Assembly (NCBI GenBank): GCA_949752745.1
Contig: OX457030.1
Coordinates: 71,974,686-72,038,685, forward strand
DNA from: Protula sp. h YS-2021
Taxonomy: Eukaryota; Annelida; Polychaeta; Sabellida; Serpulidae
Direction: 5' to 3'
DNA: 64,000 nt
A program made the position numbers and the translations under genes. Below are positions 12,701 through 27,700 of the stretch, piece by piece; within the stretch, counting starts at the first letter, position 1; the number at the start of each line of letters is the position of its first letter. The notes under the pieces were generated by a model, which did not search any database, was not told the origin of the DNA, and saw only the letters and a list, made by a program, of their open reading frames with translations.

Positions 12701-15700
12701 CAACACATGCAACACAGTCAACACACGCTACACAGTCAACACATGCAACACAGTCAACACACGCAACACAGGACCCTCGGCAACATAAGCAACACGGTCA
12801 ACACACGCAACACAGTCAACACACACAAAATCAACACACGCAACACAGGTACCTCTGCAACAGTGCAAGGACGCCACAGATGTGATTAAAAACTAAATAC
12901 ATAAATATGCAAATAATGCATAACATAATCGTACTCTTTACTGGATATGAACCTTGTGGAACACTGTGAGACCCTGTCGAACACTGTGGAACCCTGTCGA
13001 ATATTGTGGGACCCTGTTGAACACTGAGGGACTCTGTCGAATATTGTGGGACCCTGTCGAACACTGAGGGACTCTGTCGAATATTGTGGGACCCTGTCGA
13101 ACACTGAGGGACTCTGTCGAATATTGTGGGACCCTGTCGAACACTGTGGAACCCTGTCGAATATTGTGGGACCCTGTCGAACATTGTGGAACCCTGTCGA
13201 ATATTGTGGGACCCTGTCGAACACTGTGGAACCCTGTCGAACACTGTGGAACCCTGTCGAACACTGTGGAACCCTGTCGCATATTGTGGGACCCTATCGA
13301 ACACTGTGGAACACTATCGAATATTATGGGACCCTGTCGAACACTGTGGATGCCTAGTTCCCATTGTATTTCAAGGACGCACAAGGAATTGGTTGCTGTT
13401 CATGTATGTATAGATGTTCATACACCATGTGTCGCTGTTCATGTTTGCGTTTACGTTCACAAGGCATGTATGCAGAGCTGTTCACACAGCATGTGTCGCT
13501 GTCCATAATTGTGTTTATGTTCACACGGCGTGTGTCGCTGTTCATGTTTGTGTTCATGTTCACACAGTATGTGTCACTGTTCATGTACGTATAGCTGTTC
13601 AGAGGGATCCGGCTGAAGCGCCCCCGGCCAAAGCCCCACCCCCCCCCCCCCCAACTCCACAAAAAATATAACAATATTTTCACAAGAAAAAAAAACAAAC
13701 AGGGGGCATTAACCGGCGGCGCTTTACCCCAGGTCCGTTCACGCAGCATGGATTTGTATCGTTGTTATAAAACAGCTGATTTCTGAATGAACATTGTGTA
13801 GAATGTCGCCGTGGAAGTGGGGGGGGGGGGAGGTAGAGGGGGAGGGAGGGCGGGGGGTGGGGGTGGGGGTTACAGAGAGGCGGATTGTGAATGCGCGTGT
13901 ATGAAATCACGCATGTGTGTTTGCATGTGTGGGCCCACATTAAACAATGCCTTCCTCTCCCCACTGCTCCCCTGCCCCCCTACCCCTCCCCCCCCCCAAT
14001 CCCTGACTCCGCCCACTATCTCATTGTTTTTCTTTTTGGTGCTTTTCGCGGCAAAATGAAACAAACATGAACAAGTGCTGTTATTTTATTTAGTATCAAT
14101 AAAATAAACGTAAAAGAAGAGAAAAAAAATAAACTCTTGCTGAAAAACAAAGGATAAACTGATAAATGCGCATGCGTGAAATGCATCAATATGATTGGTG
14201 CAGCCGCCGTCTCCTAATGACGTCATAAATCAAGACCGACTGCCCCAGGCGTCTTATTAATTGCTTGGCTTACACAAAATGTTGTTTGTGATATTTTTAT
14301 ATAGAGTTCTAGTCACTACAAAGAACAATCACACATAAATATGAAATCTTGTAACAGTTTTCATCCATCACAAAATGTAACTCACCCAAAATTTGCATAG
14401 TCACTAAATAAATCAGCTCATATATATATACAAACTAACTCAAATGTATATACATATATGTAGATATATATAACGCGGTGTCATTTCAGTCGATTGACAG
14501 AGAGGAAAAAAACCAAAAGAGAAAGGAAAAGCACACTAAGCACGCCGTTTGGTGTTGAGATGTTGCCATGACAACAGGGGGGGAGTTTTGGCTACTACGC
14601 AATTTCTTCTTCAAACTTAAAAGTACCAGCAGGTATTCAAGTACACGTGTACTGCTGTAGCGCGAGCCGACGCTCAACCAACCAACCAACCAAGTACTAG
14701 CCGGGCTAAACGCTGCTTGCAATGGCTTGGTAGGTTGTCAGTTAAATACTCGAGCCAGTAGCGGGAGTCGATACTTGTGTTAGATATCCGAGAGAGAAAC
14801 GTCAATATTGTACCTCAAAATGTTGGTGTATTTCGAATTTATTCATTCATTTTCTGTTCATATTTGTGTCTTGATTTCTAAAAAAAAAAAAAAAAAAAAC
14901 ATTCAGTAATTCTGTGTCGCTTCAAAATCGGGCGCTGAGTAGAAAGTTGCTGTGGTCATGTGACGTCACCGGAAGTGAGAGGGGCATGGGGGCGCCACCT
15001 GTCGGGTAAGCCGGCAGCCTGCTGTACCGCCTACCACCGCCACCAGGACCGCCAGCACCGCCACCGAGCTTGCGCGTGTTGTTGGAGCGGTTGCGCTTGT
15101 TAGCGAACCAGCACGTGACCTGTGGCACGGTGATGCCGTTCTCGTCCGCTAGTCTCTGCTTCTCTTCGTCCGTCGGATACGGGTACGTGATATGCTCGAA
15201 GTACCACGCGTTCATCGCCTCCACGGCCTTGGGGTTAAGCAGTCGCTTGGCCTTCTGCCTCCGTGGCTTAATATCCACACCGCGAAGGCGCATCTGCTCC
15301 AAAATATCCACACCGCTGGTACCAATACCACCAGCCGGCTGCTGCCCGTTGTCATGGTGATCGCGCAGCGGCTGCGCATGCGCATGCGCGCTGGCCGCGT
15401 GACCGCCGTACGGCTGCGGCGAATCGTACGTCCGGTTCTCCTTCATCTGGATCAGCTTCTGGAGCTTCTTCGGGTGGATCGATCCGTTGTAGGCCAGTGT
15501 ATTACAGTTGCGTACGCGCTTGTTTGCCATCCACTTCTTCACCTGTAAAAACAACATCATGTCATTCAGTCAGCTCTTTTTTTCTCTCTTTTTTCTGTAT
15601 ATTTATTAATTTATCCGTTTGCTTTATTTTTATTTATTTTTATTTATTTATTTATTTATTTATTTATTTGTTTCTTTAATGTACTTTTGCAAGATATCGG

Positions 15701-18700
15701 ACTGAATTCACTGGAATATTTTTTAAAATTTAGTATTTTATTTATTTTTTATTATTAATTTTCTATTATAATAATTATCATTCATTTATTTTTTTTGGGG
15801 AGAGCGGCAGTGGAGGATGGGGTGGCGAGGAGGGGGTGTTACTGACCTGACACTCGGAGATGTTTGCCCGTCGGGCCAGGGCTTCGATCTGCTCGTCATC
15901 CGGATACGGGTGCTCCCGATGCTTGTCGTACCACTCCGCCAGCACGTCCACTGCCGCGTTGCTAAGGAAGCGCCGCTTGTTGCTAGGCAGGTGCGCGTCG
16001 GTCGGTGGTGACGTGTCGCTCGCGTCCAGGAAGCCCGACTCTGCGCTCGTGTTGGCGCCGCCATCGGGGGAGTATTTACTCAGCGGAACGGACTCCGGCG
16101 CCGGCGGCACGGAGTGCTGGAATGTCGCCTGCAGGTTCTTCATAGCCAGCGGAACGGGATGTCTGGACCGGCTCTCCGGCGGACTCGGAAGCGAATGCAC
16201 CGGCGTGGAGAGCGGGCTCTGTGTAGCGCGTGGACTGGGTTGGGAGCGCGGGAGGGAGGGTCCCGCTCGGGGGCTGGCCACGCCGTAAGGGCTGGAGGTG
16301 TGCAGCGGAGTCATGAAGTGCGGCGGTGTCAGGCTCCGCCCACCCGCTCCTCTCCTGTCCGCAGCGTAACCGTCATAAGGCACCGTAAGCAGATTATCTG
16401 ACAACGGCTCGGATTTCAATTTTCCTCCCAGTTCCAACATTCTCTTTTCCGCCTCAAGTTGTGACTTTGCCAAGCGGACCAACGAGGACTGGTGATTGTC
16501 GTAGTACGTCAAGATGGCTTCCCTGTGTGTGACGTCACTGGCGAGAGCAGACGACAGGGCCTTTTCCCGCTCAGACTGAATCCCTGACACTGCCGCCTTC
16601 AATGCTTGTTGGGCTCTGTACACTGACGAATCGGTGCCCAGTTTACGAACCAGTTCGTCAAATTCCGCCAGTAAATTGTCCAAATCGGTAGCTTGGTTTG
16701 TATTGTATTTCCCCTGCGTTGCCAAGGGGCTTCCTGGATACGCGCCGCCCATTAAATAGGGATGAAGCAGGCTACCGTATCCCATCATGCTCTGCAAAAA
16801 TGGCGGGAACATTGCAAATGGCGGCATAGCAACGGGCTGCTTGTGCGATGAAGGCCTTACTGAAGTGAAAGCGGAGCGCTCTGCCTTGCCATTGGTCAAG
16901 GATGTTGTGACGTCACTGTGAGTGGGCCTGACGTCATTACGATTAGTGCTCGAGTGACTTGGGGCTTGAGTGGCATCAGACGGCTGTTTTGGTGTGGCGG
17001 TGGGAGTGACGTTGGTTGTGGTTATGGTGGTTGGCGAGGTAGTGGTTGCTCCGGTTGGCGAGACGGCTGGCGAATTCTATATTACAAAAAAAAATAATAA
17101 TAATAAACATAAAATACATTTTTGTTTTTTTTTTCTAATTGAACTGAAGATACTTGTTTGTTTACATCAGAAAACCGAGCCAAACGATTGGCCTACACTT
17201 GTTTTTTTTTTTTTTTTTTTGTTGATTTCTTGGAGATCAACAACGTGTAATCAGAACGACCCCTCTACAGCCAAAGGCCACATACAGGCGAAATCATCGC
17301 TTCTAAAAACTAATATAGATTAGAACGAAGAGAGCTTTTTATTATTATTGTTATCTATTCGTTCATTATTATTTTTTTTTTTTTTTTTGCATTGAGATAA
17401 ATGTCACTTACATTTTCAGTTCGTCTTTTCTTTGCAGCAAGCTCGGATACGACCCCCGATCGTCCGGCGATGACGTCACCCGCCGGCGACTTCCGCTTCA
17501 GGGCGGATCCGGACAGATCCAGAGGCAGGCTGGTGGGCGAGGAGTGGCTGGCAGCCATCTGGTTGGCTGGTTGGTGGGATGGTGGGGGTGATCTCATGGC
17601 TGGGCTGGCCGCTTCTTTCTTCGCTGTCCAAGGACTCGGTGCACAACCTGATGAAGGAGATAGCAAGAACATTTGTTTACAGACAAGCGCAATTTAAATA
17701 CATAATATCACATCTTTCTTTTTCATTTATTTATGCTTATTTATTTGTTGTTTTGTTGGTATAATTTTCCGCTGTTTTTTTATTTTATTTTTTTTTTTTG
17801 TTTTGTTCTTGTTGTTTCCATTCTATTTAAAAAGTAACAATTTCAAATCGTTTTACTGATTTATTTACCAACGGTGTTTTTAATTTATTTATTACTTAGA
17901 TTACTTTTGTAAAAATGTTATTGATATCGTTAATATTACCATTATTATCGCGAGGTAAGCCAAGGTAAATTCTAATAAGAGTATTTTGTTCTCTTACCGG
18001 ACACTGCTGGAGGCATCATCCCTGGATACATCACCGGAAGTCCCATCATTCCCATGCCGGTAAACATGCCGTACGGGGGCATCACTCCTCCAAACGGAAA
18101 TCCGCCCACTCCCATCACTCCTTCCACTGGAAAGCCACGCGCTGGGGGGCTGTGGGCCTCTGGGCTCTCCCCGGGCGACCTCCGCGGCGCTGGCGTCACG
18201 CCATCGTGTGATGACGTCATCAGATTGAGCGGGGCGGCCGCACGCGCCTCCACCGGGCTGTCCGCACCATCCGGGGACTTGTTGTCGTCACGTGACAGCC
18301 TGCTGACCACACGCTCCAGCGAGCGGATTCGGTGAGACGGCCACACGCCATGCGGCGTCGCCGCTGTGACGTCACTACTCTGGGGTGGCGTCTTATTCGT
18401 GACGTCATCAAGTTCTCGACCAGAAGATTCTGAAATACAGGAAATTTAACTGTAATAAACCTTGTGGCTGCTTTACTAATATTTTATGGGTTCCATCATT
18501 TTTGAACCCAAGGGACCGTATTTACAAAAGTTAACTGTGCAGTTAACCTATTCCGTTAACTGCTCGTGTAGCGTCACTGACCCAATCTACTCTCGTGTGA
18601 GAAGTTTAACTTCAGTCGAAACCGATTTTTCAAATATCAAGCAGGGAACTGATTTATGAGACTATCCATTATATTTCGTACGAAAAAGAACCGTAATGGA

Positions 18701-21700
18701 TTTTTCTATTAAAGTATGCACTTGACCAGTTCATGCGATTAACCGATTTCTTATAAAACAATCCTCAACACTTCCGCCCTACCAATCATCCTCTCCTCTT
18801 TCTTCGGAGCTTTCGAAACGGAGAAAAAGGTTACAAAAAAAAGAGATCGTTTTTCTAAGGCACAATGGAACAGTAACACTGCAATGCCGGATTTAAATGA
18901 TATTGTCTTGTAAGATTTTATAGAAATTGACTCATCGGCATGCGCTTTTTTTTTTACTTCTTTTTTTTTATTTTTTATTTTAGAGAAGAAAACTAAAATA
19001 AAAAAAAAACTTTTGAAGCTCACAATAAAATTAAAATGACATTTATGACATCGAGCAGAAAAAAAAGTATGGAAGGCGAAAAAAAGTAGAAAAGGTATGT
19101 TTTTGGCGAAATCTAAAAAAAAAGTATAATACTTTTTAAAAGTATACTCTAGCAGCACTGGTTTATTATTTTTTATTGGATGGGTTCGAGAACCAGCTGT
19201 TTTTTTATGAAATATTGCTTAGTCTAAATTGGCTAAAATCGATATTTATTTCCTTTTTATGGGGCTTGGGTTTCATTTTTGGATTACAATCATCGGGAAG
19301 AAATTTGTACCACCCGGTCTTATAATCATGATTTTTTTTTTTTTTGAAAGCGCAAAATTTCGTTTTAAAAAGTCAGTTTTTTCTTTTCCTCCGTTCCCAA
19401 TTTTCACTTTCTCTCTTTTTTTTACACTCGTCCATTTTCGTTTACTCCGAAACGAGAACAGTATAGATCGGGGAGAGGGGGGAGGGAAGAAACATGATTA
19501 AAGACACCTTTCCAATTTGCCGATTTTTTTTTCTTTTTCAAACTGCGAATTTCAGTCACCATAAATATTCAAATGAACCTCTGATGCTCTTTGTCTTTAA
19601 GAAGGAAGAAAAAGGAAAGAACAAATTAAATTCTTTTAGACTGACCTTCTGTGACGTCACTCGTGTCATTTTGTGACTGCACGGGATTCGGTACTGTGAC
19701 GTCACTCGTGTCCTCGGCGTCCTCGTCGACGACGAGTTCGCCTTCCTCGGCGTCACACTCGCTGTCGCTATGGTAACCGTCGGCGCGCTCGCTCTCCCCG
19801 CCATCGCCATGGTAACGCGCCACGTCACCGCCACCTAATATGGCGCCCACTGCTCGATTCGTAAACATCTCCCCTGATTCCGTAAACATCTCCCCTGATT
19901 CCTCCACCGTGCTCTCCGTATTTCCCTCCACACTTTTTGTCGTCACTTCCATCACAAACTGTCTATTCTCCGAAAACATCCTCCCTTCCAGGGAAACTGA
20001 TTTATATTTTGTGGAAATAAAGATATTTTGTTAGTTTTTTTTTCCACCCGAAATAAAACTCGAGACTATGAGGAGTGTTTTCTCGTCAACTATCCCAGCC
20101 AAGTGAGCTGTTTCTCTCGGCGCTGTCGCATTTAAATCCCCGTTATGACGATGTTATCACGCTTCTTTTTTTTTAATACTTCAAAAGCTACAACTATAAA
20201 CAGTTCCCTCATTAACTAATGAGATGATTTTAAAATTTTCAACAACAACAAAAAAACGGTACAGTAAGTGAATAAATAAACCCCTTTTTTACGCAGCAGA
20301 TGTTGCGTACAGTGGGTTGAATATCACAGGAATTGTTTGATCAGTCAATCTAGCATCGATAACATATTTACGTAATGTTATCCGACCAAAAAATGTGCCA
20401 CTTTTTTTCTCTCTTTTTTTCTCTCACTTTTGGTTTTATCCACTTGGGTAAGTGTTCTCAGATGTTGTTTATCTGAATGAGTGTTACGCAGAAGTGATGC
20501 AAGTTTCGTTAGGGTTAGTGGTATTTAAATACCGCCGCCCCTCACCCCCTCCCCCATGAAGTGATTACGTAGCTTACTCAATGCCAACCCTAACCCACCC
20601 CCCTCCCCCCTCCCCCCTCCCCACTCTCACCTCACGAGCTGAATAGAAGATGGCAACTCAACAAGTTATGGGTTAGCAATCACCAAGGGAGTGATACCTG
20701 CCACTATTTGTGTCAACAATTGTAAGTGGGGCGGGGGGTGTCGCTGTAACAATGATGGAGACCCAAAGCAGATAGGATTAGCAGATCTCCTTCACACAGA
20801 GCACACAATTGCCTCGCGCGTGTGTGAGGGTGTGTGTATGCATGTATGCGAGGCGCGTAAATTAACCGATTAATTGCAACGAAACACAATTGCAATTGAC
20901 TTATGGGTTTTGGCATTTGCTGAAGAGTGCAGTTTGAAAAGACAAATCCCCCCTGAGTTGACGTATTTGAAATGAGAAGGGTAGGGGGGAGGGAGGGGAG
21001 AAGGGGTGAATTTTCTTAAACAGCCAAGCCCCTACCTATTCCCCAAGAGTTGGGTCTGAATAATCAGTGTCAATTCTATTCCACTGATGATGACATCGTC
21101 GATAATTGTTGTCTGTATTTTTCTTAGTTTTCAAAATTCATTTTTTCCCAATCAACTTGTCCAACATGAACTCTGGGACTAATTATGATCACATGATCGC
21201 GAAAACCGCGAGGTACCACAATTCACCTGAATTTCCAAGAACTTATTCTACAAATTACGATATTTCTCGAAATATCTTAAAGCTTGGTATTTTAAGACCG
21301 AACTCATAAAACCCTGATAGAAATGACCTCATATTTGTATAAATGGTTAGATGCTGCATTAGTAGGAGCTAACACAGGGTTTGACATTTCGCGCTCGGAA
21401 TTTACAAATTTGTAAAATCAAGCTGAATCGTTGGACTTTTGCGACTCTACCGTTTATTTATGATTTAGCTTTAAAATATTCACACATAAATAGCCACCAT
21501 TCGATGATCAATTTTTGGTTCAGTGAGGCATTTTTTTTTCAAGTTCACCACTTGAATCGTGGCTATTTTTTTTTCACAATATCTCATGTGTCGGACCATC
21601 GACTCTCATGTCAGGGGACTAACGTCTTATTGTGCAAATTCTCGGCCTCCCCCCCCCCCCCACCCCGCTCTACCCACCGCAGACAGGGTCCTGATTTCTC

Positions 21701-24700
21701 AAAACAAGTGGAAGTTTTTTTTTAAGGAGAATCTTTTGAAGTCGACTGGTGGGAGGGAGGGAGGAGTTTGTGGATGGAACAGTCATCCTGGGTTTAAAAA
21801 TCAGGAGGGAGTGGGCAGACATTCTACAGCCGTATTTACAGATGCATACAGCGATAATGTTCTAATATTCTTCTGGTCATTACGGAATAACACAAAGAAT
21901 CACGCTGCTCCAGAGGCAATTGACTCGCTGTAATTGACAATCCCAGTTTCTTTTGACTCAAATTGTAATTATCTTTCCGCAGTTAACACTCTAACTACAA
22001 TCTCCGTTTGGATTTCATTAGACTACGTGACAAAAATCTGGCTAGAAATTAATTGCAATAGATAGTTGATTAAGTAATGAGTGGCGTGTCAGCCTCTAAA
22101 TGGACACTCACTGTCATAAAGAACATCATTCCAGTGCTCGCATCGCTGAGAGATCCCCCCACCCCTCCCCACCGAATATATTGAGTTATTCGAGATAGTT
22201 TGAAAGATTGTTCATTTGGAATTCGGAGAGAATGAAAAGGAATATAAAATATGGAATGCAGAAAGAAATTCACACTCTATTAATAGAAATTAGAATATAT
22301 AAAACAAAACAAGACACACACTTTTAATTTATTTATTTTATTATTATTTTTTATTTTATTTTGGGCTGTTTGCGGAACAAGGCACCTCTGTCAAAGTGAT
22401 TCTATTCCAGGAATATATTAAGGGTCGTTCAGCTCCTGTGATTAGACTGAGCATCACGGCGGAAAATCTATTCAAAATCTATGGATTCTTATTTCCTTGC
22501 GACATTTCAACGACAGAGTGTTCCACGCAGACACATTGCAGAAGGCGGAAGTCAAAAGGTGCTACTTCCGGAAATGAAAAACATTTTTTTTTCATTTTCA
22601 TCGCTACCCAAAACACAACCTGTTCAGCGGGTTCGGTCTGTTGTGTATAAAAACTTTTTGTTCCGCAGACCCACTGGGGATTCCGCGAAAAAAATAGTGC
22701 TCATGAAAAGAAAGAAAAAAAGTTAAAGAATTTATACAGAACAGAGGTCAGCTGTTCGTTAACAACAGTCTTTCCTCGTCAAACAATCTAAGAATTCTAT
22801 TCTGGGATGTGCCCCCCTCCCGCCCCGCCCCCCCCCTCCTCCACCAAATCTTAACAGGGACACACGTACTGGTACTAGAATCTATTTAAAATTCAAATTT
22901 ACAGATGACACGTTCAAAAAAGAACTTTTAAATATCAGTGTCAGTTATATTTATTTATTTATTTAATTTTCTCTCTCTCTCTTGTGTTAACAAGGTATCT
23001 GGCAAATTTTGACGGTTGTTAATTTTGTTCGATTTCAATTAAAAAAAAAAAACCATTCCTATCCCATGAGAAACCGGAAAGACACGAAAATTGGCGAAAT
23101 CAAATTTATTCAACACAAACCGGTTAGAGGAAAAAGATTCTATTGTCAAGCAAACAATGTGGGAAATTAAGAAGATGGGTGTAGATTGGGTGTAATTAAG
23201 GGCATTGAACAGAAGCAGTGTAGAATACGCAATCAACGGAATTCACGCCTTCCGACCCTCATAATACTCTCTAATTCATTTTAATTTTTAAAATGAGTCT
23301 TCTTTTAATTTTAAACCCAGAGCAAAAAAAATTATGTTTTCACTATGGACTGAAAATAGGTGTGGGTGATTTTCTATACGGTTTGGGACCGTCAGTTCTC
23401 AGGGTATCCAGAGACCTCGTAACCGGACATCTCGTAATCGACATCTCGTAATCGGACATCTCGTAACGATTACGAGATGTCCGGTTACTAAATGTCGGTT
23501 ACGAAATGTCCGGTTACGAAATGTCCGGTTACGAGATGTCCGGTTACGAGATGTCGGTTACGAAATGTCTGGTTACGAGATGTCCGGTTACGAGGTGTCC
23601 CGGATTCGTTCTCAGATACAGCGAGATTCACAGCTTCCTTCAGCAAATAGTCTTAGGTGGGGGGGAAGGGGAGGGGGAGCGGGGGAGGGGAGAGGGGGGA
23701 AGGGAGTAACGACAATATTTTTTCCCCGTTTTATTTGTGAGCAAATAACCACTGAGCAGATGAAAAGTGAAAAATTGACCATTCCCGGTGTCTCCTTAAA
23801 ATCACTCTAGCGTAACTATGACGTCACAGGCCTTAAGAATTGTGCGCATTCTGTAAAACGAACCCTATTTTTATTTAATTTTATCTTAGTTTTTTTTTTT
23901 TTTTTTTTGGGTCATCAAATTCAAAAACATGAATACACAATCAAGAAAGTTCAAACGGATCAATGGCTATTCACCAAAAAGCAGCTTCCGAATCACATCC
24001 ACTGAATGCACAGATCAAGAACCGAATTACGTCACACCACATGTGTCAACTAATCAACTCAATTCAACCCCGCCCCACCCCCCCCCCCCCTTTTTCAAAT
24101 CTGAAATAATTTCAATTTCGCTACATTGAGATGTGATATCAATTAGAAGTCAGCTTCCACAATAGAATGGAGACCAACCCACCCCAATCCCCTCTCATTA
24201 TCAAAACTTACCGTTCATTATAAACAATGAGAGTTGTTGCCATAAAGCGAGGAGAGGCAACACAATTAGGGATTGTTGTCATAAGAATGAAGAGTTGTCA
24301 TCACGGTCGAGTGAGGGAAAGTCCTCGCTATAAAGAAGAATCCGACATCACGAACTGATAGGCATAATGGATGGAAAAGTGTGCTCACTAGGCATGTGCT
24401 CATCAGGCATGCGCTCACTGGGCATGTGCATGTTATTATCAGTATTTGATACAGTATTATCAGTAATCGCAGTTTCAAAACTAAACAGAAAACTACAAAT
24501 TTTTGACATATTTTTAAGCGGAGACTTTTCTGTGTTACACGGGACATTTTTAAAGGTGTCCGTGGTTCGAAATAACTTTTGACTGTGATAAAAACAGAAT
24601 TTAGCTGAGACGCCGAGGTATCCGGACAAAATGTCGACGGTCACAAAATCGCTGGAAAAAAATATCGACGGACCAAATGTCGACGGACAAAACGTCGGCA

Positions 24701-27700
24701 AGTGTAAAAGCAGATAAAAACGTCGAAAATCATCTCAGATGAGTATTATTCTGAAATGGGTCGTCTGGTTAACAACTGTACTCTACTCCACCATGACTGT
24801 CAAGGGGGATGGGGGGGGGGGAGCAGAGGCTGGCCCACGCTCGGGTATTTAGGGAGCAGTGCAATGTTTGCTTAAGGTGCTGTTGTGATGTGAGTGTGCT
24901 CCGCCTAGCCCCTCCCCCTCCCCCAGGAGACACCAAGTCTGAATCTATTTTGATCGACATTTTGATCGTCGGATTTTCGTCCGACATTACACGCCGCGGT
25001 TACACAATCCGAGGCATGTGATCGAACATCGAAAACTTAATATCGAATATAATAAACTACATAATCGATCACGGAAGTCTTCATTTATTTATTTATTCAT
25101 TTATTTTATCTTATTTATTTTATTTTATTCTTTGCATTTATTGCTTGACATTTTTTGCTTTTCAACAACTGGCCACACTGAAAGCAAGGCACAGACGAGG
25201 GGGAGGGAGAGGAGGGGAGGAGGGGGCAACGCACAAGCCAAACAAACAGCTCTTCTTCATCCTAATCCGGGAACAGAATGGCCGCTAATGGCTGCAGAAA
25301 AAAAAAACAACACAAAGGGGGGCTTTAATTTGATCTCTTTATGTGATGTTTATGATGAAATCACCGTGTTTGACTTAGGGCTCCCTGCCTTGATTATTTA
25401 TTATTCTATCACGCCGTTTGTGTTTGTGAATGGGCCTGGCGGGGGGGGGGGGGGGGGAAGTGAGGGCGGAGGGGTCGGTATGCGGGGGCGGGGACGGGGG
25501 CGAGGAGGGGGAGGGGAACATGCGGGCACAGTGCCGCTCACCGTTTGATCTACATACAAGGCCCCATAACTGATAACAGCGGGTAGCTTAAAACAATTTG
25601 ATCTCCACGCGAATTTTCTATTTATGTTAAATGCAGTATTCAACTTTGTATCTTGTTACTTTGTAAAGCGAAAAATGATTTCTGTAGAGAACAATGGTAT
25701 AATTATTATTTCATCTTTTCTCCTCTAAAAACATAATGGATATAACCAAGGAACTCCTCTAAAAACATAATGGATATAACCAAGGAACTGTGATTTAAAT
25801 TGCAATTATGTGATCTCGAGAAGAAAATATGGGGCTTAGGAATGAATGCTACTCAATTGCAATTATCGCACCTCGTCACTACAATACACCTAATTTGTCC
25901 CATTTTCAGAAACCAGTTCACAATTTTACAGCCATGAGAATTTCAACATTTAAAAGTCACAATAACTTCACTAGATACCCACTCAGTTGCAATTCACTGG
26001 CCAATTTTTTCCTAAAAACGAGGTAGAATTCTGTGTTTTCGCAGGCGGAGGGGGGAGGGGGGAGGGGGATAGTGGAACGCGAGACTGGAGAGAAAAATAA
26101 CTAGTTTCATTATTTTACCATGAAATGTTTTCCTTTCTTAGTTTTTTGTCTCATGTAGCACAGCCCCCCCCCCCCTCGCCCCGCCCCCCTCCATCAGCCT
26201 GGCGCAAATGCCGGCAATGTAAATTTTGGCACTGTCCTCAATCGGTCCCCTCCCCAACCTAATTCCATCACACAATACGCGAGCTGCATTGGAGACGGCA
26301 CAGGAGAACAATACAGCCTGGATATCTGCAGAATAATGATGCAATCCCGACAGCCTGCTCCGCCTGACGAGGCATATCCGGATCCAGCTGGCTTCCTCAG
26401 GAGGGGCTTACTCCTTCAAGGGGACAGTTTTAGATGCTTTTTTTTTCAACCTTGACCTGTATGGCTTTCTTAAAAGACAGCCATTAACTGAGCACCATGA
26501 GGGACATGTGACTCAGCTCAACACACCAGAAGACAGGTGACTCGGGTCTAGGGCTGGAACGGGTTGGACGGATCAACGGATCCAGAGTCCAAATCTCGGA
26601 CCTGGATCCACATTTTGAATCCGGGGAGCATAGCGTGTTTAAGAAGCCCGATAGCCACATGGAATATACATGCATATACATCTGGTCCACGGGTGTGAGT
26701 GTCGAGTCTTAAACGACGAGTCCACGGGTCCGAAATTCCGCACCCGTTCCAACCCTACTCGGGTCATTACATTGACGAACACATGACTCAGGTCATTACA
26801 CTGAGGGGCACATGACTCGGACCGTTACACCGAGGGGCACATGACTCGGGTCATTACACTGAGGGGCACATGACTCGGATCGTTACACTGAGGGGCACAT
26901 GACTCGGGTCATTACACTGAGGGGCACATGACTCGGATCGTTACACTGAGGGGCACATGACTCGGTCAAGGTGCATACGACTTAGTCAGTATACGGAGGG
27001 ACATGACTCGGGTCATTACGCAGAGGGACCTGCGACTGAGGTTAACACACGCAGGGGAATCCACGACGATTCATCTACATTTTATATAACTGCAATTTTT
27101 TTAATTCGACGTGTGTTGTACGAACAATTTTTAACTGAATATGGAGGGTTAAAAACAAAAGTAAATGCGGTGGCCTAAGCCTGAAACAGGCCAGCGCTAG
27201 CGCACTAATCCCCTCCCCGCCTCCCCCCCCCCCTCCCCATCACACCGTCTTACTCATTATCAAAAAATATTGACTAAAGCTTTGCAGGGTCAAAAAAATC
27301 CATCACTGCCAAGGGGTGTCTGCACTGTCGGAGTTTAAATGTGCCCATGTGGACACCACCCCCCAGCCAAGTGTAATTCCCCGGGGTAAGGTTATGCCCA
27401 TAAAAAATATAAGGGTCCTAACAGATGCTGTTTCTTTCGCACAATCGAATCTACAACATGGAGATTAATACAAAGCGAAAGAGGAAAACCTGAAATTGCT
27501 TATGTAGGATTTATGTACAACAAAAAAAGAATGAAAACAAAAACTTCACAACTTGGTGCTGCGTAATATGGCAATCTACTGTACACATAAACCTCGTCTA
27601 CAATGACTAATCAGGAGATTACGGCTGAACGCAGTCACGAATCAAAAACGGAGAAAACATTAATGTGTGGCGTCCTGTGCAGCACATGTCACACAAGTCA

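Noticed and set aside
12831..13508. ORFs on both strands in the 20/40-bp repeat
   Set aside because: Reading frames exist on both strands with the same periodicity and have no recognisable domain.
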